Positions 23,785-36,540 of a stretch of DNA of 64,000 bases are shown one piece after another. Under the pieces are notes generated by a model. That model ran no database searches and was not told the DNA's origin. It worked only from the letters and a program-made list of their open reading frames with translations. The number at the start of each line of letters is the position of its first letter. Position 1 is the stretch's first letter. The DNA comes from Eunapius fragilis (taxonomy: Eukaryota; Porifera; Demospongiae; Spongillida; Spongillidae). Both the position numbers and the translations under genes were made by a program. The stretch is from the NCBI GenBank assembly GCA_963681505.1, contig OY811976.1:8188149-8252148 (forward strand). The letters run 5' to 3'.

Positions 23785-24491
23785 AATCCCCGTGTACGCA
23801 CCGCAACAATCTGATTAGCCTGTCAAATCCCCCACTAATCCCCTATATGTCCCGGAGGGAGGGGGGGGGGGGGGGGTTGCAGTTACCATTGACAGGTGCG
23901 CATGCATAACTTGAGGTCTCTATTTCCGATACTTGTTGACAAATGTTTGGTCAATAAGACTGTGTTGTTAGATTTTCAATATTGCATCCTGTTAATGTTA
24001 AACAATCAAGTAAACATTAAATCACACCCAAAACAATTTATGGCCAAGTATCACGAATTCCACTGTAGACGGGCATTTGACTCCGAAAGCCGATACACAA
24101 AAAAAAAAGGCTGCGTAGGCACATATATACTAGCTATATGTGTAGTCGGGCGGGCCCTACCACCCGACCAAACGCGGTGGTAGGGCCCGCCCGACTACTA
24201 TATGTGCGCGTCCGGAGAGGGACAGAGAAAGGGCGGGACAAGAGAGGGAGGCAAGGAGAGAGAATAACAGGTATCCGCAGAACGCCGAGACAGGGCAATT
24301 ACTAGTGTTGTGCGCAACCATCGAACACATGGTATCAAAAACAAAACAAGAATTCAGTGCCGCAAAAGGAAGACACGGAGAACCGAATTGAGCATTCACT
24401 GAACAAGATACCGTGGGGCATTTGATTTAATAAAGGTCAAATCCCGCGACCTATGGGGTGGGGTGGGGGGTGGTGGGGGAGGTGCATATAA
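23785..24491. repeat. Direct duplicate flanking the gap, copy 2
   Basis: Second copy of 22879-23584 in the same orientation, starting immediately after the gap. The sequence after it (24492 onward) has no counterpart before the gap. Confidence 0.9.
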
Positions 24492-24517
24492 ATGCTAATT
24501 TTCTATGTCAATTTAAT

Positions 24518-24731
24518 CAGCGGCGGATCCAGGGGGGGGGGGGGGGGGGGGGGGGGGACCAGAAACCGACAGCACCCCCCCCCGCTCTTCGTTTTGGGCC
24601 AGAAACCGACAGCACCCCCCCCCCCCCCCCCCCCCCGCTTTTCGTATCGGGCCAGAAGCCGACCCCACCCCACCCCCAGCCACACCCACCATCCGTACCC
24701 CCCCCCCCCCCTAAAACCTGTATCTGCCGCT
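24518..24731. mobile_element. Second G/C-tract element with CAGCGGCGGAT ends
   Basis: It begins CAGCGGCGGATCCAGG and ends CCTGTATCTGCCGC. The inside is the reverse complement of the array units at 20806-21306 (AGAAACCGACAGCACC, then C-runs). It is shorter than the first copy and lacks a clear target duplication. Confidence 0.65.
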
Positions 24732-24911
24732 ATTTTTAACACTGTATGATGGATCGACTATATATAGCTCCAACAGCTGTACATGTACTGCTTATTTTAA
24801 ATGTGGGGTGGTGCGCGGCTAATTGCATGCGCATTTGATTTATAGAGCAGTATGATACATAGCTATTTTTGTAGCAGTCATCAGATCAAGTGTGTGTGTG
24901 TGTGTGTGTAT

Positions 24912-25197
24912 GTGTGTGTGTATAAATGTGTGTTTGTGTGTTTATCTACATACTGTTATCTTTGCAAATTGGACCATTTTCATGTATGTACATGCCATTT
25001 GTTACGTGTTTATTGTACTAATTTTTATTACGAATCTTTGTACATGTTGAGATGTGTGTGTGTGTGTATAAATGTGTGTTTGTGTGTTCATCTACATACT
25101 GTTATCTTTGCAAATTGGACCATTTTCATGTATGTACATGCCATTTGTTAAGTATTTATTGTGCTTATTTTCATTACTAATCTTTGTCTTCGTGATC
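24912..25197. repeat. Two-copy direct repeat, period about 146 bp
   Basis: Each copy has a GT-rich part, TATAAATGTGTGTTTGTGTG, then ACTGTTATCTTTGCAAATTG and CATGTATGTACATGCCATTT. The copies differ by scattered substitutions towards the right end. Confidence 0.85.
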
Positions 25198-25419
25198 AAT
25201 CACTTAATTGTTACGCAGATTTTGAATTACAGCGCAAATTGAGTGCATACTTTCCCGCGCTCGTCCCATTCAAGTACGTAATCATTGACGCGAACCAGAG
25301 ATATATGATCTCTGCGCGAACCGAGCGGTAAAATGTTCGCTTACTTTACACAGCTATATCCTCGTAACGGATGACATTCAAGACAACGATCTGAGCCACA
25401 GGAATCCTATATAATGTAT

Positions 25420-25467
25420 ACACACACGCACACACACACACATGCACACACACACACGCACACACAC

Positions 25468-25520
<53 letters not shown>
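25420..25520. repeat. (CA)n microsatellite
   Basis: CA dinucleotide run with occasional CG and TG steps. The minus-strand cysteine/valine frame across it is spurious. Confidence 0.95.
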
Positions 25521-25521
<1 letters not shown>

Positions 25522-25580
25522 GCACAAAGACAAGAAATATAAAAACGAAATACAGACAATTAATTAATGCCGGTACATAT

Positions 25581-25923
25581 AGAGCTCTTTCATGGTCACA
25601 TGACGCGTGGGCTTTAATTGCATTAATTGCTTTATTGTCCGCCATATTGGTGCTCCGTTTACTATGGAAATATATGGGCTTATGCTCGGTTTTGGTACTT
25701 TTGATACGTATAACTCGCGCTCCGAGCGCACAAGTAAAAATCATATTTTTACAAATGTTAGTCATGTGTTAGACCACAATAATATATATTTAAACGGACA
25801 CTCTGAAGTAATGTTACGTACCAAAACCAAGCATAAGCCCATACTTCTCCATTGTAAACGAGCACAAATATGGCGGACTAATTAGAAGATGAATGCTATT
25901 AAGTCACGCGATGAAAGAGCTCT
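25581..25923. mobile_element. MITE-like foldback element, 343 bp
   Basis: The ends AGAGCTCTTTCAT and ATGAAAGAGCTCT are inverted. Inside, the left arm (ATATGGGCTTATGCTCGGTT) and right arm (AACCAAGCATAAGCCCATAC) are imperfect complements, as are CCGCCATATT and ATATGGCGG. No protein is encoded. Confidence 0.7.
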
Positions 25924-25929
25924 ATCACG

Positions 25930-27940
25930 GCTGTTTCGCATGGGCATTAAGTATATAATTAGAACACATTATGAGATTTACGGTTCATCCAACATGGCTA
26001 CCCTAGGAAAACTCATTAAAATTTCGACGATAACATTTCTACAGCCATCGTATGGCATGTGCATTTTTAAAAGGGACAGAATTTTGTTACAACTATCCTT
26101 CTATTTAAATTTAGTTCTACGCATGCTGTAGCATCTGCTACTGGGCTGTGTTTTCTTACGCGCATACGAAGGTTCCAAATTGGCGCGAAATAATCCATTC
26201 AGTCGGGGCTTTGTAACTCTTTTTCCGACCTTATAAGTCCACTTCAAAACAAAAGAATCAAGTAGTATCATCCTATCCTCGTAAGTCCATATCTTTATTC
26301 TGTGGTGCCGCGTCTCTTGTCCGCTGGTATAAATCAAAATAACATAGGACCTAAATCATGAATAATTCGCTCCACGCACATAAGTCAGAGGCTTTGGAAT
26401 CATATGTGGGGTTAAAAAAAAAGAGAATTCAGAGCTCTATACAACTGCTGCTCGTTTGATGACTTGTTAAAAGAGATCCTCTTACAAACAGTTTTGTATG
26501 CCATAGGCAGTTGTAAAATGGTGCATGCATACCTAGTGTTGGTATGAGTCAGTGTGAACTCTTGATGTTTCTAACATATTGTTCCCCTCCCAAGATATCA
26601 TACCATAATAAAAGGACAGCTCCACCTTTGTTTAACCAGTACCTTCATCATTGGAGGTTTCTTTGTGCCATTGTCCTATTTTGCTTGAACCTGCCGCTAT
26701 ATATACAACATGCATGCAGCCAATAGAAATGTATGTTGCACGGCACATACTTGATCAATGTAACACTAGCCTTATAAGGCCATCCAGTATAAGCATCCTT
26801 TCGTGCAATCGTACACAAACCATTCTACCCATTCTTAGGTAAGCCTTTATAAGCACTCTTCCTATTTATACCACTCACCAGGTCAAGTTTGCTGCCTATG
26901 TTATTCCTATCACAGACATGCCATGTAGCATGTTCTCTCTAACTCTTCATACCACTCTTAGGCATGCCTGTAAAGAACTCTCCCTATTTATTCCAAGCAT
27001 AGACATGCCAGCATAACCATTCAGTCTATGTACACTACTATCTATCAAAATGCCAGTGCACTCATTTATACCAGTCATGTGTATTTTTATACTGACCACT
27101 ATATGGACATGCCAGTATAATAATTCTGCCTCCTCTTTCATACAGTAGGCATTGCTGGATAACCATAATCTCAAATACACTTTTTTATTTGCATTTGGGG
27201 GGGGGGGACCAGACCACCATTTTCACATTCAACAGCAGAACTATTCTTATAACACCGTTATCTTATCACTGTGCAAGCTCATGGTCAAGATATGGACGCT
27301 TGCAGGTCCACAACCAAGGCCATGACTTTGGTAGTACATGTTATTGTGTAACTTGTTACAGCTTCTGAAGCTTACAGCTCTCACCCATACCCTCCTAAGG
27401 CCCCTTTAGCCCCTCACCAAGCCCAAAGTGGTTTGGGTGGACGCTGAAACCTTTTGCAACTGTCAGAGGCAGAAACGTATGCGAGTCACAACAGACTTGA
27501 ATAAAAAAATGGCGTCAGAACAGCTAGCGATAATAAGCAATATTCCAAAGACTAAAATATTCCGTTAAAAATCGCGGCACCACGAGCTCTAAATAAAAAC
27601 TAACTGGAAAACCTACCGCGGTCATATTATAAAAATTTCAGTGGATCTTATAACGGCGGAAACTTTAGTAGAGCACGGTTTATCTCCCCCACTCCAAAAA
27701 CACCCACCGTATTAGCGATGCTTCCAGTAGAACGGTAGTGCCTGTCTTTCAGGTAGTTCAGTGCGTGAAGTTCAGTAGAAAAAAAACACTCAATAGCCCA
27801 GACTAAAAGACTAAACACCTTTTGCCAAAAAGGCTTCGTTCTCTGAAATAAGTTGTCGCTAAGGATGTAATTAGCCCCGTTGCTACGGAAAAATTTTCGT
27901 TAGGAGGCGTAGGGCTTTTTGCCACTTTTCAATGGAATGA
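25930..27940. other. AT-rich stretch without a recognised gene
   Basis: I see no exon with a known motif on either strand. At 26740-27140 there are loose, decayed tandem repeats built on CATGCC and TATTTATACCA words. A G-run lies at about 27198-27207. Confidence 0.5.
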
Positions 27941-27950
27941 AACAACCGTG

Positions 27951-27960
27951 CTATAAATAC
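27951..27960 (+). promoter_or_regulatory. Possible TATA box upstream of the ARB2A homologue
   Basis: CTATAAATAC lies about 158 bp before the ATG at 28118, a plausible core promoter position. No other evidence. Confidence 0.35.
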
Positions 27961-28117
27961 GTGATCTCCCTCTCCTCGCAGGTTATCAGCGGACCACCCA
28001 TTATGCGACTACGGTCGTCCAATTGCTGAAATCATTGTGTTTGATTTCCTCCCAAGTGCTGAGCATATAGTTGCATAACTATGTGGCATAAGTTTACGTG
28101 ATCACGTGCTCAGTCAC

Positions 28118-31100
28118 ATGACGATCCTTTTACACACAATGTTAAACCTTATCATCGCTCTCCTCGTAATCGCTAGTCTTTCCACCGCCTTTCTTGCGGT
28201 TGTAATTATCATCCGCCTCAAGAAACATCGTGAAGCAGATGTCAAAGTAAGTCACCAGAATGCTGTAAGGTTGATATATTTAATGGACTTGCCCCACCCC
28301 CAACCCTCCACTTAAACACTGCATAGCGGGCCGATGAAATAGGAGGAAGACGAAGCAAGACGGGAAAAAGTAAGTGATTTAGAAAACGATGAGATCATCG
28401 TATTTATATTGTGAGAGACACCGTGGTATGAAGGCGACGATATTTCACTGCGTGTGTGTTGTGTGTGTGTGTGTGTGTGACGTGTGTGGTATGTGAGACC
28501 AATAACCCTTGCACACTAGTGAGACCAACAACCCTTTGCACACTGGTAAGACCAATAACCCTTTGCACACCGTTGAGACCAATAACCCTTTGCACACCGG
28601 TGAGACCAATAACCCTTTGCACACCGGTGAGACCAATAACACACTGCTGTACAGATGATTTTTTACTGATTTTATTATGTATGAGCTAACATGCTATTGC
28701 CTCCTCCCATCCTCTGCAGAGCACAAAAAAGAACAGTCTTCCACGCGCCAGGACAAGATGAGCAAACGGAAGAGAGCGCCTCCTCCTCACCTCAGTGTGG
28801 AGGAGGAGGAGCATGTGTCCAACCCCTCCTCCTCCTCCGACAGCCTGCTTGTCGTGGGGACAGGGGGGAGCACCCAGCCGCAGCAGGATGGGAATGGGGA
28901 CCAGGAAGCCATAAATGCACCTGAGCCTACTGGTCCCCCACAGAAGAAGAATAAGAAAAAGAAGAAGAAGAAGGAGGAGGAGGCTAGTGAGCCGTTGGAT
29001 GTGGGTGACCAGGAGGGGGCCTATGCCTTTGAAGAGGGAGAATTCCAGCAGCCGAAAAAGAGACCTCCGAAGAAAGAGACTTTGCCTGCTGCACCCGGCG
29101 AAGCCACGCCTCCCGTGAAACCCGAGGGGGCGGAGGGCGGGAACACGAAGCACGTCAAACGCTCTGCAGGTCCCAGGAGAAGTGTCGTTCAACGGCAAAA
29201 TGGTCTGCGGACTGCTGGTATACCAAAGGGCAGGGGGCGGGGACAACCACCCAATCCAACGCTCTCTGGTGCAGCTGGAGGTGGTGACAACAAGATTCAG
29301 CCAGCCCATGCGATCCAGGTCCCCAGTCCCAACAACGGTAATTCGGATGCAGCAAAGGACAATAGCCAGGATGCTACCATGGCAACGGCAACTTCCAACA
29401 GCATCCAAAGTAATGGAAAACCAGCAACAGCCAAGTCACAGAAGGGGGGCACTAATAAGAATGGGGAGTCTGATATAGGTCATGCTGGCGTGGCTCCACC
29501 CATCAGCTCTCATCCTGCCGTACCAACCAAAACAATGGGAGGAGCCACAAGGACTGGTAATCAGGGTGAGAAGCCATCAGAGAGCAAGCTACCTGCTCCC
29601 ACTACCACAGCTGATGAGCTGGAGAAGAGAGACCACGCCCCATCACATGATCAGCCAGGAAGTAAAAAGGCCCCATCACGTGATCAGCCAGGAAGTAAAA
29701 AGGCCCCATCACATGATCAGCCAGGAAGTAAACAGGCCCCATCACGTGATCAGCCAGGAAGTAAACAGGCCCCATCACGTGATAAGCCAGGAAGTAAACA
29801 GGCCCCATCACACGATAAGCCAGGAAGTAAACAGGCCTCATCACATGATCAGCCAGGAGGTAAAGAAAAGGGAGCCGCCCCCACAATCCCCAGAGACGGG
29901 AGTAGAGAGGCGGAGCCATGTGACCCTAGCGCACAAACAGTGAGAGCTTCCCTTAGCAACGGAGGTGCAGAAAGCGACATGCAAGCTCCACCCACACGCA
30001 AGCCAGAGGGGGGCGTGGCACTGGAGGCTCCCAAGGAGCAGAGGGTGAGGAAAGGGTTACGAGGAAATGACCGCCAGCAAGGGTCCCTCCCCGCCCAGAC
30101 GGGGGCGGGGCAGGTTGGTGGGGACGCTGCGTCAGCTGTCGGTGTTGCCCAGCCACCAAATCCCGGGAAACCGGCGGGTGCAGTGGCGATCGTCCAGCCA
30201 TCAGGGAGCAGGAGGCAGGCCACCCCTGGCAACAGGGAAGTAGGGGGTCAGAATGTTCCCGCTCCCGGGAAAAGTAAGGAGGTAGCTGCCTCGCATACCG
30301 CTACCAGCCAGATAGACGGGGAGAGACCCAGCGAGAAGGCAGGGAGCTCGAGGGTGTTAAGAGAAAGGACATCTACTGGTGGTAAGTGTGTGTGTGTGGG
30401 GTGGGGGGGGGGTGAGGAGGATGAAGATGAGGGCAGGAGAGGATGTGAGATCACATCCATATATGCAACCATACCCCACATCCACATGTAGCCACACCCA
30501 CATCCACATATGACACCACACCCAATGTAACCACACCCATATATGTAGCCGCAGTGACAGCAAACAAGAAGGGAAAGAAATCTATTGAAGACTTTGGATA
30601 CCACTTCAGTGAAGGTATGTGACTAGGAGATATAGGAGATGAGAGGGAGAGAGAAGGGAGAGTGAGGGAGAGACACCTCGCAGCAGGCATGCCAACGCCC
30701 AATCTCAAGACCTGTGCGTGTGCACACACCATGCATATTATGATTGTCTTAGTTGGCTTGGTTTAAGCAATGCCACCATACAAATTGTATATGGGACGGT
30801 GTCCAGTTTTTCTAGTTTTCAAATTTTTTGAACTCCAAAGAGCTTCTGTCAAATGGTCCTTACGCATCCTAAATTGAACTATCCATCACAAAGTTATTAG
30901 GCACTGAATTTATAATTAGCCATATATTTCAATGCGAGTGTTACTTTTCTTTTGCTTGTCCTGGAAATTTTGAAAAAGTATCACAAGGGTGATTTTGCTG
31001 GACGCTGGTCCATATGACACCCCAATTGGAGGAGCATCATTCACAGTTTAGTCAGTATGGCAGGCTTCCCAGGTGATAATAACAAGCTTAGTAAATTCAT

Positions 31101-31489
31101 GTGTTTGCGCTGCAACCTAAAGTTGACCAGATAATTAACCCCACCCACTTTGATGAGTTGTATGGATGTGGGGGCGTGGTATTGTTGGAGGGAAAAGTTG
31201 GCTAATAAATTCCTCGCTTTCCCCCAGACCGTAAGTTGAGATCCATCGAAGGAAACCAGCCATTCAAGTTTGTGGACCAGGTTCATTATGAGGCACTGGG
31301 AGAGGTAGGCTTCAAATGGAATATGAAAATGCAAGTCTCTCACTTCACACACATCTGCACACACACGAAAACACACATGCATACATACACATGCATACAT
31401 ATACATCTGCACACACATACATATTCATCTGCACACACACACACACACACACACTACACACGCATACATACACACAAATACACACACAC

Positions 31490-31535
<46 letters not shown>

Positions 31536-34500
31536 TTTCCCAGGCCATCACTGAACATGTGTACAAATTACTCGAATCAGAGGGGGGATTAAACAGAATT
31601 TACTTTCCAGTGAGTTTAAATTTTGCGTCAACTGAACTTGCAAGGGGAAGCATAGCACATGTGCACCACTAACTTGTAACTTAAATGGGCATCGACAAAA
31701 ACTGAACAGGCAATTAAACTCCCTTAGTAGTTTGTTTCTTGCCCCAAGTGACAGAGGGGGTCACCCATCTTTACTTCCCAGAGCAATGCCTCAGAAACGA
31801 CGCCCAGGTCCTTCATCTTTGTGAGCCCGGACGCACTCACCAAAGACAAGGTGCTCATTCTGATACACGGCAGTGGTGTGGTGAGAGCTGGCCAGTGGGC
31901 TCGGAGGTGAGGGCGTGGTCGCGTCATTAGATGCGGGGGCGTGGTCATGACCATCATTAGTTATAGGGGTGTGGTCATGTTTGTCCATTAGCTGCAGGAA
32001 GCGTGGTCATGTCCAGCGTTAGCTGCGGTGGGGGGGGGGGGTACGTGGTATTTCAGTTCATATGTACATATGTACTTTTTCTGCAGGTTAATTATCAATG
32101 ACTCGTTAGACAGTGGGACACAGCTGCCTTACATAGCCAGAGCAAAGACAGTAGGTTGACCTCTCTCTCTCCCTCTCTCTCTCTCTCTCAGTTGTGACCA
32201 CTCCCCCTCTGTATTTTTGCTTTGTATGTTGACCCTCCCCTCTGTGTATTTTGGCCCCTCCCCTCTGTATGTTGACTCCTCCCATTTCTGAATGTTGACT
32301 ACTACTCGTATTTTGGCCCCTCCCACTCCCTCTCTTGTTCCTTCAGGAGGGTTATGGTGTGGTTGTTCTGAACACAAACAGAAATTGCGATGAGAACGGA
32401 CGTAGAATTGAAGTAAGTCACATGTGCCAAATTGTGCACTTAATAAGATTATTGGGTTAATCAGTAATAATAGGAAGAAGTTTGGATGTATGTCTACACT
32501 GCTAGCATGTTTCCATTCATCTTTAAGGGTAGCTTCGAGCATGCACACAGGCTTTGTAACCATGGAGTCATGAAAATCATGCAACCTGCTTAGTGCCGTG
32601 TTCATCAAGGTTTGTTTAAGGTGACAAATAAATGAGATGGGAGGGGGAGAAGTAAACAGTACAACAACACAGTCAAATCGAATTGCAAGCAAGGGGTACA
32701 AAGTACATTCTAACAAACATGTCCGAACAGTTCGTTTTTTTTTCTTCTTCTTTTCTTCATCTACTACCTTCTATCATATGCAGCAGCATAGCGGTCATAA
32801 GGTCTTCGCTCGTAGGGATCGTGCCTGGGCAGATCGCTCACCCTCGGGGGGGCATAGTACGGCTCCTCGCCCCTCGCGTGGTAGTCTGCCCGTGGGCGGG
32901 CGTAGTAATCGGCATACTGGTCGTACGCGTCGGCCCTCTCCTCCCAACGCCTGTCCGGCAGGGCTCGGTGGTGGTAGGAGTCCCTGCTTGAGTAGTAGTC
33001 ACGCTCGTGGTGAAGGGCAGACTTGGAAGGGACGGACGCCGAAGGGTACAGGTCGTACCGGTCCAATGCGGACACCTTCTCAGTCGGGTACCTTTCGTAA
33101 GACGAACGCTCGTAATACCCTCCTCCTCCTCCTCCCCTCTCGTAGGCCCGAGAAGGCTCGTAAGCCCGCTCGTAGCGCCTGTCGTAGTCGCGGTCGTATG
33201 CCCGCTCGTAGGACGGCTCGGTGCTGTACTGGTCGTAGTAGGGGTCACGGGAGTAGTGACGTTCCTGGCGGTACTCGTAGTCCCTGCTCTCCTGACGGTC
33301 GGAGTTACGCCTGCGGTTGCGGAGTCCCTCTGTCGTGAAGGCTTTCTCTCCCGGCCATGGCTTACGCGCCCTGGGGTCTTCTGTCATGTGAGACACACAC
33401 ATAAGTACTTACTATATTGCTGTAATGCCACTTCATTTCACCCCCCCTCCCCCACACACACACACCATGGATATTCCAAATGCCTTGGCTGACCACAAAC
33501 AGATCACTCACCTCCATCTGACTTTTTTTGAGCAGCTGTCTTGTCAACAACTGTGCAAAACCAAAGGAGGCAAGGGGGAGGGAGAATTAAGACTATGGGA
33601 GGCCACATGCTTTCTTTTTTGGGAGGGGGAGAATAATCTAGCTCACTAAAGACAAGCTGAATAGGTGAAGCTGACAATTCAGAAATTGTGAGTGCATTGT
33701 ATTAAAAAGCACAGAAACAAGGTGTTGGCATTCAGATAAGCGTAAGGCTTTGCTTGGAATAGAGGCACGTGACTGCAAGCAAAAAACAGTATTAGTTTTA
33801 AAGGCAAGCGTAAAGGGGCGGGAACACATGCGTTACATGTTGCAGGGGTGTGTAAAGCGGTGAAAATATACCACATCCCCTCACTACAAACTCTAGAAGA
33901 GCGAATAACGGCGTACCTAGCTTCATGCCAAAGAAACTGATGCCATGTAGCTCCCTGATCGCCTTGCGAGCGCTCTGCTCTGTCTCGTATTGCACGAAAC
34001 CATATCCTTGCTGGAGTGAACAGGCCAGTACCTTTCCGAAGGGCGCAAACAGGTCTTCCACATCTTTGCGCGAGCATTTGTCTGTGTTCAAATGCCCTAC
34101 AAAGATGCGACAGCGTACGAGTTGCGGGTTATTACTGTTTGTCTGGTGACCAATATCAACTTCCTCGTCGTTCTTTGCCGACCTCGATTCCCTCTCTTTA
34201 TCCTTGGCCTGCTTTTCGTCGACTCCCGAAGTGGGTTCCTCGGTTGTCTCGTGACCGTTGCGCTGCTCATTCTCCTCCTCCTCCTCGAACTTATCTCCTG
34301 CTACGAAGTCGTCAGAAGCGAACGGTTCAAGCTGGAGCGCATCTTCGTCGAGATGCAGCTGTTTTTCACTACCAACGTCATCGTCCTTTTCCTGTTTAAT
34401 TGTATCATCCTCGACCTTTTCTACTCCTTTAGCTTTCGCTGGCAAGTTTGTACCAATACTAACCCAAGCTTGAGCTTCAGCCGAGTTAGCCATTTATTTA

Positions 34501-36492
34501 ATGGAAAAAAAATAGTGTAGCTTTCTCAGTGAGAGCGTCCTACAAGAAAATTTTTTTTCTCCTAAGCTTCGAGCTTCGGATTAAGCGTTTCCACGTCACT
34601 GCTGCGTAGTCAAACCTGCCACCTACAAACGGAGAGAAAGGGTGGGGGTGAAAAAAAAAATGCCCAAATGTGCACGTGGGATCACGCGTTTTTCGCACGT
34701 GAGATCACGTTATCCATTGTTGGTAAAACTCGTTATATTTATTTGGGGCCCCGGCACAACAAACGGAAATTAATAGCCATAGTGATACGTTTCTACGGCA
34801 AGCGGCTTGTCCTGATAGAGAATTAGCTGGCGCACAGAACATTTAAAGTTGTCGTAGAAATGCATAGCTATTTATTAACTCAGCGCTCTGTTGAATGTGT
34901 ACTAGTAATTGTAACTACGTAAAGTGCTTTGTAGAATACAATTCCAAGTATCAAAAATCTGAAACTTGATTACATACGTTACAAATTCTTGCCAAGTCTT
35001 GTAAAAAAAAATTGTAGTGCATCCCCTCCACACATCATCGTACCATCAAACATTAAAATAGGGTGGAGAGGTGGGAGGCTGGGAACTCGTTCTTGATCAT
35101 GTTGGTTCATGTGGTCTGAATGATTCAAGTGATGAAACAATTCTTTTCGAGAGAGAGAAAAAAAAAATTGTTATGGTTTGGTCGTTGTGAAGATTTCCAG
35201 TGTACCATTTTCAGAGCAATGCAATGCTGGTTGCTGTTATGACACGTCTGAACGGTATAAGTTATCTCTGATGTGAACTTTGTGTGCTTGTCATTTTTCA
35301 GGGAAGCGAATCACCCGAGAGCCATAGCGCCTATGTTTGGAAGGAATTCATCGGGCATGCCAAGGCTACACAGATAGACATTGTTGCCCATAGCTACGGA
35401 GGTGTTGTTACCTGCAGCATGGTAAGAAATAGTTTACAATTCCACGCACATGTGCATGTCTATGCCTTAATAAGGCTGCATGTTGCTGCATGTTGCATTG
35501 TGCGTGTACATGATGTTTACGTGTGCTGTTTCTGCGCTGTGTGTGTGGCGCATTTTGTTTCTTACTGGCTCTGCCTCTATCGTTGTCACACTTGACATCA
35601 CCGTGTACATCTTCCCCTCTCACACCTGTGAGGTACAGACGTCTCATCAGTTGTACGTTCTGACTCTCCTTGCTCACAGGTCAATCGTTTCCGTGACGAC
35701 TTTGAGAGGCGTGTCCTCAGGATTGCCTTCACTGATTCAGTCCACAGCGTACCCTCAAGTCTCCCAAGTGACAACTTCATAGCCAAGGTGCAGCGAGGGA
35801 TGGGGAGGAGGTGGAGGTTGGAGGGAGGCTGAGGGAGAGGTTGAGGGTGCGGAGGGAGGCAGCATGAGGGAGAGGTTGAGGGTGTGCGTATGGAGGGAGG
35901 TAGAGGGAGAAGTTGGGAGTGAGTGTGGGGAGGGAGGGAGAGGTTGAGGGTGTGGAGGGTGGCAGCATAAGGGAGAGGTTGATTGTGGTTGAGAGTGTGT
36001 GGAGGGAGGCTGAGGGAGAAATTGAGTGCGGGGAGGCTGAGGGAGGGGTTGAGAGTGTGAGGCTGAGGTGTGGGAGGAAAGTAGAAGCTGTTATGAGGAA
36101 GTGCTAAGTGTTCTAAGGTTAAAGGTGGAGAGGTTAATTAAAGTTTTTATTTTTAATAACATGCATTGAAATTCAGTACATTGTTAGGGTTGTTGCTAAA
36201 ATAACTGAAGCATCTGCACAAGGGCTGTGGTGGGTGGAGGCAGTCCATGAACTTTGACCTTTACACTTTTGCTACATACAATATTTGGGATAATAAATAA
36301 ATTAAAAAAACTATGGGTGCCCACTCATTGATGTCTTGTCTGCTCGCAGCATGCAGTGAACTGGGTCACCAGCTCTGAGCCTTTGGATACCGTGCTACGC
36401 TACTCCAGTAACGATGCCAAGAGAGTGTCAGCAGGTAGAGGAGAGAAATGGCTACCATTTTGGAAAGTATTTACGGACTCTTTCCCATCACG

Positions 36493-36540
<48 letters not shown>

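Noticed and set aside
33007-33492. Plus-strand frame of about 160 residues opposite the RRM gene tail
   Set aside because: Shadow of the Arg/Tyr-rich coding exon on the minus strand; no splice or start support.
34092-34520. Plus-strand hydrophobic frames opposite the RRM gene
   Set aside because: Shadow of the acidic N-terminal coding region (GAA/GAT codons read as TTC/ATC on the other strand).
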